Origin: Salminus brasiliensis
Lineage: Eukaryota > Chordata > Actinopteri > Characiformes > Bryconidae
Direction: 5' to 3'
NCBI RefSeq assembly: GCF_030463535.1
Contig: NC_132881.1
Span: 3,199,526 to 3,263,525 of the forward strand
DNA length: 64,000 nucleotides
Shown here piece by piece: positions 32,286 through 53,919 of the stretch (its first letter is position 1; each line of letters opens with the position of its first letter). The notes under the pieces are model-generated. The model made no database searches. It worked only from the letters and a program-made list of their open reading frames with translations, and was not told the origin of the DNA. Position numbers and translations under genes: made by a program.

Positions 32286-34219
32286 GTAAGAAGAATATCT
32301 ATAGAATAAGTCTATAAACTCAGATTCTGTGAATTACACCCCATAAGCAGCTCATTACCGCACTGACTGCACTGAATTCTCTGCTGAAGGATGAACTCTG
32401 TTAATGTAACACTATATTCTCTTGTGTGTTTTACAGGTTTGGAGGCCATAGTGCATCTGACCCAGGAGAAATCCATTGAGTTCACTGTGGGCCAGAACGT
32501 CCAAATTCTCTGTAAAAGAGATGATAGCGGTAGCTGGAAAATATCATGGTACCAGCAAAAGCCTGAAGATGCTCCTAAATTCCTGCTTGCTGATAGCAAC
32601 AGGGCCAGTGGGCTTCCCAGCAGATTCACATACACAGACAATGGAGTGAATGAATATCTGAACATCAACGGAGCTCAGGCTGAAGATGAGGCCGTGTACT
32701 ACTGTGGCTGCATCATCTGTCAGTCTCATCACAGTGCTCCAGCTCAATGAGACACCTGTACAAAAACCTCCAGAGTGTCATGACAGGACCAGGGCCTCTC
32801 TGATTAAGCCCAATAGCCTAATTTCTAGTGAGCATGAGCTAGATCATGAGTTCCCCATGATTTTCCTTATTCCTTATGATCATTTCCTCCTGATTAGTCT
32901 GTGTTAAAGCCAGCATCATGAGCACCCAGGCGACCAGGGTAAGCAGAAGTCGGGGGCTGCATGGCTGAGGTTTTTGTAAAGCACTGTGACACCGTGGCAT
33001 GGCAGCATTGGAGCAGGAACCGAGTTAAGGCTCGGTAAGTGCTTTTTGTTATTGCTATAACTGAAATTCATAATTTTGAACCAAACCTAAATTTTACTTC
33101 TTCAAAATCAACCTAAACTAATTAAGGATCTGTAGAGTGGTCAGTTTTATTTCATGGAAATGTGTAATTTAGCGTATGAATATACAGTTCAGAAACATTT
33201 TTTAAGGTGAAATAAAATAAAAATTCCTTTCATTTATTTATATATTTAAATTTTGCCCCAATTTGTTTTTGTATCTGTTGAACCTGGAAATCATAAGTTT
33301 AGTGTGTTGAAGTCGAGTGGCCAGAATAGAAATATAAAAACTGACATATTTAAAAATAATGTTTTTTTCCCCTAATTAATAAAGGAATCAAGCAATTTAT
33401 AAGTAAAATTTAAGTAGTCAGTGACACAAAATAATGTATCTCCGAAATGGGAAAACCTTCTTCACTTAATTTATTCTATTTTATAAAACGTGAAACAAAT
33501 AAGATTTTTAACAATATTCAAACAGGTATTTGTATTAATAACATTATTATTTAAAAAAAAAATTTAAAACACCCCTTTTTTAGGCTAGTGATCAATTTTT
33601 AGTTTTTCATATATTTTTAATAAAGAATTTTTATGTTTTTTAAATAAAAGAAGCATGTTTAATGAAAGCTCTTATTGTCATTCATAGGCTTAGAAAGCAA
33701 GATAAAACTATATATTGATGTTTATCTTCTCTCAATATTGTTAAAATTGTAGATCAAATGTCCATACATTCATATAAGAAAATACATTTCAAGGGGTGTC
33801 CTAATATTTCCCACAGAACTGTATATAGTTAAATGATTTTACTGAACTTCAATAATATTAAAGACCAAAAAAATCTTTCCCTTACTGTAGCTCGCCCGGC
33901 AACTCCTCCATCACTGGCCCTGCTGGCCCCCTCCCAGTCTGTGCCCTCTGGAGATGAGGTCAGTGTGGTCTGTGTGGCACGGGGCTTCCACCCTGATAGT
34001 GCCACCCTGTCCTGGGCTGAGGACGGCAGCTCTGTGGCGGGTCCTGAGGTCCAGACAGGACCATCCCAGCGCCAGGCCGACGGCACCGTCTCCCAAAGCA
34101 GCGTCCTGAAGCTGAATGCCGGACGCTGGAGCTCCGGCCACACGTTCGCCTGCCGTGTGACCCATCCTGCACTGAGCAGCCCCCTGACCGAGAGCGTCAG
34201 TGCAGGACAGTGCAGCTAA
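32231..34219 (+). CDS. Immunoglobulin light-chain lambda-type cassette 2 (V-J-C, germline)
   Basis: A second complete unit: leader 32231-32285, V 32437-32729, 23-RSS, 12-RSS, J 32998-33035 and C 33891-34219, in the same orientation and the same compatible phases as cassette 1. It shows three departures from the norm. The germline CDR3 carries two additional cysteines (YYCGCIICQSH). The J motif reads IGAG instead of FGXG. The J heptamer is CACCGTG. No frameshift or stop interrupts it, so expression is possible, but rearrangement efficiency and folding may be altered. Confidence 0.88.
32437..32729 (+). CDS. V2 light-chain variable exon (V-lambda)
   Basis: The acceptor is TTTTACAG|GTTTG. It encodes a V domain with the first cysteine in QILC, ISWYQQKPEDAPKFLL, GLPSRFTYTDNG and AEDEAVYYC, then germline CDR3 GCIICQSH ending at the heptamer. 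All framework landmarks are intact. It differs from V1 mainly in CDR1, CDR2, the framework 1 start and CDR3. Confidence 0.93.
32730..32768 (+). other. V2 recombination signal, 23-bp spacer
   Basis: Heptamer CACAGTG (32730-32736), a 23-bp spacer, then nonamer ACAAAAACC (32760-32768). Fully consensus. Confidence 0.95.
32970..32997 (+). other. J2 recombination signal, 12-bp spacer, variant heptamer
   Basis: Perfect nonamer complement GGTTTTTGT (32970-32978), a 12-bp spacer, then CACCGTG (32991-32997), which differs from CACTGTG at one position. The spacer itself contains a consensus CACTGTG at 32983-32989, only four bases from the nonamer. Confidence 0.82.
32998..33035 (+). CDS. J2 joining segment with Ile for Phe
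   Basis: In the frame that splices correctly to C2 it encodes HGSIGAGTELRL plus one base. The GXGT part is intact, but phenylalanine of FGXG is isoleucine (ATT for TTT). The donor is CTCG|GTAAGT. Confidence 0.82.
33891..34219 (+). CDS. C2 light-chain constant exon (C-lambda)
   Basis: The acceptor is TTACTGTAG|CTCGCC and the stop is TAA at 34217-34219; 108 residues. It is a C1-set Ig domain with cysteines in VSVVC and FACRVTHP, tryptophan in LSWAEDG and the inter-chain cysteine in GQCS. It differs from C1 at only about six residues over the roughly 100 shared positions, including V for L after VVC and N for S in LKLNAG. Confidence 0.95.
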
Positions 34220-34242
34220 ACGCTCATATGATGCTCAGGTTC

Positions 34243-34248
34243 AATAAA
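34243..34248 (+). terminator. Poly(A) signal of cassette 2
   Basis: AATAAA in TTCAATAAAGAGC, 24 bp downstream of the C2 stop. Confidence 0.65.
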
Positions 34249-34279
34249 GAGCAAATGCTGATGCTAACACAGCTTTCTG

Positions 34280-35500
34280 CTTATCTTTCCACCAACCTTC
34301 TGAAATACATTATTTGAGAATTAGATTTTTGATTTAAGAAAGGCATTTAATTAACTCATTTGTATTACTGAGAGGAATGCGTTCTTCTGAAGTTTGCAAA
34401 GTTTAATACATTTCTGAAGATGAATAAATTCTTCTTTGCAGAGTAAGATTTATATTACTGAATAATACTTGTATTGATGTTTTGGTGTATTTTTTTCCAG
34501 TTTTCCTGAATAAAATTTCTATCGAGTTTTGCGCAGTTAAAGTTATATTATGTAGTAATATGCAGTGAAATTTATATTAATGAGTAAAAAAAAAGTACAC
34601 ATTTTATTGCAGAGTTTATAAAACTGTAAATATATATATATATATATATATATAAATATATAGTTACTGAATAGAGAAATTCTATTTTACAATTTGTGTT
34701 TATGGACTGTTATGAAGAAAATTCATACAATAAGTTTCTGCTGAATAAATACATAATATCATTAATGTAGTAAAATGTGCATTGATACATTTGTACAAGT
34801 AAATATATATATATATATATTAATGAGTAAAATCTAGCTTAGTCTATTTTAATAGCTGGGTTTTGCTGAATATATTTATCCTTACTGAGTAACACAATAT
34901 TATTTCTGCCTTTTGAGTAATATTTATATTGCAATATTGCAAAAATGATATTAATGATTCAAATCTTTTTTATTAGTAGTTTTGCTGAATAAAGTTTTAC
35001 CAACTTTTTTTTTGCATAATTAATGTTACATTGAAAATACATCCAATATACTGCATATCTAAAAACAAACAACTGTAGACTTCATACGAAAATGAAGCAT
35101 CCATAACATGAATCTCTCAACGTAGAGAACTTCAGATGTTGATGAAGATATAATCTGTAATAGTAATAATTTGTATAGACCCACATCCTGCAGAAATCCT
35201 GCCTGTCTTCTATATCTAAAACAAAGCTGTTAAGAAATTCCTTGTGTGAGGTCACCAAGATCAAAGCACTTACATATATCTGCACATTCAGCATGCAGCA
35301 ATTTAGCTCCGCCCATTTAGACGGATGTTATAAAGGGTGTTATTAGAATGTCTTCTTTCTTAATATCAGTCTTAAAAAAAATTAAATAAATGATGGTAAT
35401 GTAAAAACACAAGTGAAGCTCAGAAGAAAATCTAAGGCCAGGCAAATGAAGGACATCACATTTCTGGTATAAGGGCGCTCTCTGGTGGTCTTTGAGGCAC
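34280..35500. other. AT-rich sequence downstream of C2 with degenerate repeats
   Basis: Many diverged copies of TTTTGCTGAATAAA and TTTATATTAATGAGTAAAAT-like units, plus short (AT)n runs near 34629 and 34804. No gene was recognised. Confidence 0.6.
34714..34761 (+). repeat. 48-bp direct repeat, copy 1
   Basis: Begins GAAGAAAATTCATACAATAA and ends ACATAATATCA. It is identical to 35859-35906. Confidence 0.9.
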
Positions 35501-35570
35501 ACTGCATCTAAACTAGCTCTATTGCCACCCAGCATGGGGCTGAAATTCTGAAGCTGTGTACACCCTCTGA

Positions 35571-35690
35571 CAGCTGTCAGCTTCACAACAACACCTTTTA
35601 AGATCCACAGAGAAGTACTGCAGCTCCATTTCTAGTGTTTCTGATTTGCATGTGTTGCTCATTAGTGCTCGGGTGAGCTCAGGTGCCTGC
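35571..35690. promoter_or_regulatory. Candidate light-chain 3' enhancer (octamer plus E-boxes)
   Basis: CAGCTG E-box at 35571-35576, a perfect octamer complement ATTTGCAT at 35644-35651 and a CAGGTG E-box at 35680-35685. They lie in a non-repetitive stretch about 1.4 kb downstream of C2. Teleost Ig enhancers are known to work through octamer and E-protein sites. This is inference from motif clustering. Confidence 0.35.
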
Positions 35691-35858
35691 AGCAGAACAA
35701 AATACAGGCCAAGTTGACAGAGAGAACACAGGCAATGAATAGTGAACACGGATGGCCTTTGATGCTACTTTTGAGGGTGGAGAAATAATGAGGTTGAGTG
35801 TATCGTTTGAGAGAGTGAGAACCACAAGACGAACGATGTATGTGTTTGTGTTGATGAA

Positions 35859-35906
35859 GAAGAAAATTCATACAATAAGTTTCTGCTGAATAAATACATA
35901 ATATCA
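35859..35906 (+). repeat. 48-bp direct repeat, copy 2
   Basis: Identical to 34714-34761, 1145 bp away in direct orientation. The flanks do not match. Confidence 0.9.
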
Positions 35907-35974
35907 AAGCTTATATTAGAATCAAGTTTGTATTGAGTTTTGCTGAACATGAGTCTTGGGTGCTCTTGACCTTG

Positions 35975-36175
35975 TGGCCAGTTCACTGGTTGTCCTTCCT
36001 TGGAGCACGTTTGGTAGGTGCTGACCACTGCATACCAGGAACACCCCACAAGACCTGCTTGCTGATGTTTTGTAGATGTTCTGACTCCATGACTGCCACT
36101 GGAAGCAGATGATCAGTGTTATTCACTGTACTTGGCAGTGGTTTATGCTCATGGCTGATCGGTATACATGCCACA
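35975..36175. mobile_element. Terminal fragment of a Tc1-like or related DNA element
   Basis: GATGATCAGTGTTATTCACT and CATGGCTGATCGGTATA match the right end of a dispersed fish DNA element as I recall it. The adjacent GGTAGGTGCTGACCACTGCAT is the reverse of the block at about 16630. Confidence 0.55.
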
Positions 36176-37144
36176 AAGCATGGTTGGATACTTGCTCAAT
36201 TGTATCCTTGCCAGGTTTGGAGCAAGAACAGGAAGATCTACACCATCCTGGAAGCTATCTTTTCATTTTTGTTGATTGACAAGACACAGATTCTGACCCA
36301 AACCAGTGTTTCAGGATGCTGGGAATGTCCTTGTGAAGCTGAAACTAAGGAAACCTGACACCCAAGGCTTGACAGCCTGCCCACATCCCTCACAACTACA
36401 GCAACCTACTTTCCGAGCAGGACAATCTCTCAAGCTTCTCAAGCTTCTTTCCAAAACCTGATCCTAATTAAGGGTGTGCTTTGCGGGCCTCTTCTGTTCG
36501 AATATGGGCTATGGACAAGTATTGCGCTTCTGAAATACAAAGAACACAAATGTTGGCCATCTGTGTTTGGTATGGAGGAGTACTCTTGTGCCGAGGACTA
36601 GCAGATTGGGTTTCTCTTTGTGGAAATGGAAACAGAAAGGCAATCTCCCGCATGGAAAAAGCTGTCAGGCCTATAGAAACAAACCTGACAGCAGTTTTGG
36701 AGAAGCTACTTCTTGCTGCCAGGAGGAACCAGCTCTAGTATTTGTTTAAATCAGACCTTTCCCCATCCACATTCCACCCGTATGCCTCTAAAATAATTTA
36801 AAACATTAACCTATTAACACTCCAAGGATTCAGTAACTACAGGGATGTCTGTATAAAGTGGCTGGCCAATTCTTTGACAACAGAAGTTTGTAATAAACAC
36901 CTTTGACCCACCGGTGGACCATAGGCTGTTAAGGGTGTTAAAGAACCCCTTAAAGTTTCCCTTAAAAAATGCATTTTTATTAATTACATTTGACAAATGA
37001 TGTCTAAAAGACTTTTAGACTACAGCTGTGTTTGAAAATCAAATGTCTAGATGTTTAAATATAACTTGGGGTGTTATAACTTTCTCACAGGACTGTATAA
37101 CCCCTGCTCGCCCATCAAGCAGTTAACTCCTTATAAAAACACAC

Positions 37145-37542
37145 TTCTTTGTGTAGAAAGTCTTTAATGCATGTTACACGTCTCAAAGATCTTCTTCCAT
37201 TAACAAGAATTGCAAGGCCAAGTCTTCTTGAGAAGCATTATCGAAGGTCCACACATGTCGGGATGCTCTTTGTATGCCGAGCCAACTCATTTCATTCCAT
37301 TAGCAGAAAAAGTGACCATGTGACCGGGGACCATCCTGGTACATCAACATCAAAGTCTATGATTCCACATATATTTATCTCCACAGAGTGCCTCCACTGC
37401 CGTCCACAAGTTCCGTATCTCCAGACTTGTTGCTCTGTAGCGCCCATTGAAACAAAATAGCTTATATTGGTTGAAACACAAACTGCTTTAACTGTTAACG
37501 TCACTAGTGTAGTAGATGCGCTGCCCAGTGGAAGGTCCACCG
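37145..37542 (-). other. sh2d4b: Probable sh2d4b 3' UTR
   Basis: Non-repetitive sequence downstream of the stop on the minus strand. An ATTAAA variant poly(A) signal lies at 37163-37168, about 375 nt past the stop. An AATAAA occurs further on at 36976-36981 but in repetitive surroundings. Confidence 0.4.
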
Positions 37543-48985
<11,443 letters not shown>

Positions 48986-49309
48986 CCTGACCTCGGCCTT
49001 GAGGACCAGGTTGGGAAGAGCTGACGGTTGCTTTTTGGGGCAAAAACGTTTCAGTGGGTCGATCCAAGGTTTTAACCAAGACCGTAGGTAGGTAACCTTG
49101 CAGATGTCTGAGATAAAGATTATGGTCCACTTACTTTTAAAACCTTAAACTGTAAGGGTCCATGGGTCCACATTTCAGGTTCTGACCATTTTAACGATAT
49201 ACCTTACATGCTAAGTTAAGTGCCTGTACTGTCATTATACATATAGACTAGGACCAACTTAGAATAGCAGGGTCAGCAATGGTATGGTGCCCCTGGAGCA
49301 AAGAAGCCA

Positions 49310-49415
49310 TGCTGCAAGGGCCTAGTTGCAGCTTAGCAGACTTTGATATCGAACCCACAACCCTGTGAGCAATAATCTAGGGTTCTAACCACTGAGCCAC
49401 CGTTGGCCCATGTGG
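49310..49415 (-). mobile_element. tRNA-derived SINE fragment
   Basis: On the minus strand: GGTGGCTCAGTGGTTAGAAC (A-box region), then TTGTGGGTTCGATATC (B-box). Upstream of sh2d4b. Confidence 0.6.
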
Positions 49416-49419
49416 GATT

Positions 49420-50585
49420 CGTAGTACTGCACAAGCAAGGTTAACCCCTTTAAGACTTAAACTTGAACATACCTCAGATACTATCCGATTTAACCTTGAA
49501 TCTTCATGTCGTAGGTTCTACAGATGCCTCAGTGACAAGCTAGCATCAAACCTCTGGCCGTGGCACTGAAGCCTGGACTGAAACCAGGAGGATCTTGATG
49601 AACATGGTGTCTTAAAGCCATGGTCCAAAAACCGAACGAAGAGTGTGCTCAGTATGACTGTGGCGTTGCTGTGATGACCCTCGTCTCAGCTTCCCTGGGC
49701 TTTTAGGCGACCGCCATGCACCACTGAAGGACAGGAGGAGGCTGCTGTCAACCTACACTGCCCAAGCAAAACACGCCAGTGCAACCGGATCTGTATGTGT
49801 GAGCGAGTGAGGGAGAGAGAGAGACGCCCTACTTGGAAAAGAAACGAGCCATTACCTCCTACCGCCTTGCTCGGAACGTCCACCCTTTCATTATGCACCA
49901 GCAATAATTCCTGCAGAAAGCGTGATGAGAGCGGCACGTCTTTCCCGGTAATAGCCTGAAATCCTTTTTTTAAACCGGAAAATAATTCATTAATTCAACT
50001 CTCTACGAACGTATATTAAGACATCAGCGATAAAAGTCAGCAGTTTTTTCTTCCCTGCGAGTACAGTCCCAGTGAGCAGGTAAATTATGCATGGCAGTGA
50101 CATGTGTTCTCCGCTCGCTCTGAACCCATGAAACCCGAAGTTGTACAACTCATGCTAAATGGCAGCCAGCCGAATTCTGAAAGTTGCCACGGCTGACATT
50201 CATTGCTCTTAAATTGTGCCCTCAAGAGATACTCATAAATGATAAAAGGATTGAATAGCAAAGTCAATTTTTGATGTTGGTAAATAGCAGCGAGCAGGGA
50301 GAGACCTAGCTGAAGATGAAGGCCTGATGCTCTTTGCAGCCTGTGCTGTTTACACCGTTCAGACAATTCCCTTCAGACCAGTGTTGGGCGATTTTTTTCA
50401 ACAAACACGACCTCAACCTTGTCTTTGCCTGGCTAACAAAGACTTTTTTTCCAGCAATATTTTACTGTAATTGCTTTTTTCCTTTAATCACTCATCGTTT
50501 ATTATTATATTATCTAACACTACATTGCTAATGTCTATAAGCCAGTGCACTCCAATGGTTTGATACTAGTGGTTACAATCTACTT
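49420..50585. other. Intergenic upstream of sh2d4b, no gene recognised
   Basis: Mostly non-repetitive sequence. No splice-flanked coding block or known family was seen. Confidence 0.4.
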
Positions 50586-50590
50586 TCTAC

Positions 50591-51003
50591 TGTCATGGCA
50601 CGAAACACACCTGAGACTGGGGGTTTAGCTGAGAGACCAGCTACGAGGCAAGAACGGCTAGGCCGACCAAACCTGGCACTGCTGCATGAGCGTGGGCTGC
50701 CTAGCCGGGTGGCCTGCTCGCGGACGAGGACGTAGATCAGAAGCTGGCCTTAACACACCGTAGGCAGTAACGGGAACCTCGGGCTACCTCAAGGTTCCAA
50801 GCATGCAATTCTCGGCCTCAAACTAAGTGTCGAGGCTCCTTAAATATCCCCAGCCTCAGGTGAAACGCATGAACATGAAACAAGACACTGAATTGACACA
50901 ATGGACCAAACATAAACACAAACGAGGAGGAAGTCCTTATTTGGGCCTGTGGGCGGTGGCTCGGAATCGCACCGGGAGAGGGCGCGATACAGAGGGGCTG
51001 ACA
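50591..51003. mobile_element. Solo LTR with 5-bp target duplication
   Basis: A 413-bp block starts TGTCATGGCACG and ends GGGGCTGACA (TG...CA termini). It is flanked on both sides by TCTAC (50586-50590 and 51004-51008), a perfect 5-bp target-site duplication. An internal TTAAATAT could be the LTR promoter. No gag, pol or primer-binding site adjoins it, so the internal part was lost by LTR-LTR recombination. Confidence 0.75.
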
Positions 51004-51009
51004 TCTACA

Positions 51010-53095
51010 ATCTGCTGATGTCATCCAAAAGCCTCCAAAATTTCCAAAATGACAACTGTTGACTTTAACTTCCAATGGACATCAATGGGAAAAGATTTGA
51101 TGTCTAAGTCATTTTGGAGCATTTCTATTGCTTAATTATAGAATATTCAATATATTCATTATATATAGACATACACGGTTGTTTTGAGCACACTGAGTAA
51201 ACATCCATGGTGCAGGCTAGAAAAAGCAAGTGATCCCCTCGACCAGCAAATTGAATCCCATGTTGCTTTTATCTGTAGCACTTTCAACAACTGGTTAAGT
51301 CTATTAAAACTAATGAGATCATCTAGGGTGAGACCAAAAGGGTGTCAAGTAACAAAGTACAAATACATCTTTATCTTACTTAAGTAGAAATGTTAGTTAT
51401 CTAAACTTTACTGGAGTAATCATTTATTTATCAGACTTTTTACTCCTACTTCTCACATTTTCACCCAATTAGTTGAACTTTCTACGCCTTACATTTTAAA
51501 AACAGCCTCGTTACTCCTGTTACATTTTCGTTTGTTTTCATTACGGCCTGTCATTGCGCCATCTACTGGCTCGTTATTTTTTTCAGTTTCTTTAGGGTTT
51601 CCTGAGGTTCTGATATCTGGAACCAAGCTACCAGCCCATATATTGATTCAAGCTCGAGCCACGAGTTCGGCATCTGTGCCACAGTGGCCGGCTACACACT
51701 ACGCCAGTAGTGCAGGGTACAGGTGGGTGGACGGTGGGCAGCAGCTAAGTTGCTGCTTCGGGACCAACCATTCCATATGGAGAGGAGGGCAATACTGGGT
51801 GAAATACAGCAGACATTTATTAGACTTTGGGAAGATCTCTATAACACATACTGTGTGCATTTACACTTCATTAGAAGTTCATTAGGAGCTTTAAAGCTTA
51901 ACATGGGCTTCACAAAGGCATTATGCTGCCTGATACTGAAGAATTAAGATTTTCACATTTTAAACATTTGCTTAATGTTTAAATGGTTGTTATGCTCTGC
52001 AAAATGCACAGTGGCATTTAGCATATTCATCTACACTCTGTTTTGCAATATGAAGCTTTAGTAATGGTGACGTAACTGAATTCATTATCTCAATTAATTC
52101 ACTGTTGGGAGCAAAGTCAATGCGATTGGCAGAATGAAGAGAAACATCCATAGGTGTTGCTGCGTGACTAATGGCGTTTTGCGCTAATCAAGCAGTGTTT
52201 ACCTCCTTTAGCCATTTCTAATTTCCACACCAGATGCCTCGATGCCCCAGATGCATCTTGCGATACAGATCAGGACAGCTTCCAGACCGCACAGATGCTG
52301 TCAAGTAGGCAGGCTGAAAATGTGGGCCTGCTTCCCTTATTATTCCATAAAAACAAACAATTCTGAAGGTCTGAACAAAGAGATCATGCTTCTGAGGTTG
52401 CATTGAGGTGTTGTTGGTTTAGTGAGCTACCTGAAGTGTGTGCTACTGGGTGTAGAAGCATCTATAGAGCTAGAGGCATTGTATTGTATGATCTCCATAG
52501 GAAGGCAATGCCAAAAGAACAGGGCACTTTGGAGCTGCCCTCTATGAACCTAGGTCAAGCCAAGCCCAATGCTAAGTGTACCAAGACGAAAGTGTAAGAA
52601 GAAAGGCCAAAAGGGAGGAGAACCTCTTTAAGAACATGAAAAGTAGAACAGGGAACCCTCAAGGTTTTTTTTTTCACAGGTTTAACAAAATACAGCCGCC
52701 AAAAGCAGTTCTGTAAAAAAAATAAATGCTATGAAGAACCACTTCCTAGTTCCCCAAAGAAACCTTTTCAGCACATGACTTAAATTTAAAGATCCTGGAC
52801 AGGACAATTACCATTTAGGAACCTTAGAGTCTTAGAACATTTGAGAACAGGAGTCTATGTCCATGCTGGAAGACAGGGGGCAGTGTTGAACTGGCATTGA
52901 ACGTTTGGCAGCCAGAAGAAAGGAGCTTCTTCCAAACCGGCACCAATCAACAGCAAGGCTCCCAAACATTAAGGGCCAATCAGAAGCAAGGCTACCATGG
53001 CCAGCTTGGCACTACCCGTCAGTCACAGTCTAGTGCCAGGCTTTGAGTAATGGTGTCTGCTACTCCTTCTCTCGTGGTCCCTGGGAGCATCTCTG
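51010..53095. other. Intergenic, no gene recognised
   Basis: Non-repetitive sequence with an AGAACC-type fragment near 52600-52850. No convincing exon. Confidence 0.4.
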
Positions 53096-53097
53096 TG

Positions 53098-53098
<1 letters not shown>

Positions 53099-53145
<47 letters not shown>
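53099..53145. repeat. (CT)n microsatellite
   Basis: About 47 bp of CT in a longer pyrimidine-rich stretch extending to about 53240. Confidence 0.95.
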
Positions 53146-53148
<3 letters not shown>

Positions 53149-53686
53149 GTTCTCCATCTCTGTCTCTGTCTTTTGTCTCCCTGGGTTTCCTCTCCTTCAT
53201 CATTCTTTCTTCTCTTCTCCTTCTTTCGCCTCCTTTGTCTGACTCTTTGGACTCCACCCTCAGTTCACCCTCAGGCAAAATGAAAAAAAAAGCTTGGTAG
53301 AGAACACTATCTTACACTATTTGGAGGTTCTTTAGATGTTCATCACTCTGAAAAACATCTAATGCACAAAAACAGATCATTTTTTAAACCTGGTCCTCAG
53401 ATCGAATTCTAGATGATCCACATGTTTGTTCTGTCCGATGTGCTTTTAGGTTGGAGAAAGTGAGGGTCGCTGAGGCCTGGTTCTTCAGGAGACACTTCAC
53501 TGTGGAGGATCTCAGAAACGTCACACCACAACATTGAAAAAAAGGAAGTTTAGTATGAATATGATGAACAATTGTTAATTATGTTAACTATGTCTTCATC
53601 TAAGAGGATGTAGGAGATAGGAGTCTGGTCTTCCAGCTCTCCCTGCTGAGAGATAGAGGGAATTAGAAAAAAGGGAGAGGGAGGGC

Positions 53687-53689
<3 letters not shown>

Positions 53690-53754
<65 letters not shown>
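53690..53754. repeat. (AG)n microsatellite
   Basis: About 65 bp of uninterrupted AG, 550 bp from the CT tract at 53099 and complementary to it. Confidence 0.95.
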
Positions 53755-53758
<4 letters not shown>

Positions 53759-53919
53759 ACAGCTGGTGGGCGAACTGTAGTAGAAGCATATCCTCATCAG
53801 ACACTGTCACTGTTCCAACACTTCATTTGGCCAAAGGCAGACCGTTCGGCCAGGCAGACACTGCCTGAAACTAAAGACAGCAGGACAGAACTCTTTAACT
53901 CTAAGAAGCCCAGAATATA

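Noticed and set aside
36481-36738. An 85-codon plus-strand frame between the light-chain cluster and sh2d4b
   Set aside because: No family recognised, no splice signals or conservation evidence. The length is within chance expectation, and both strands are open here.
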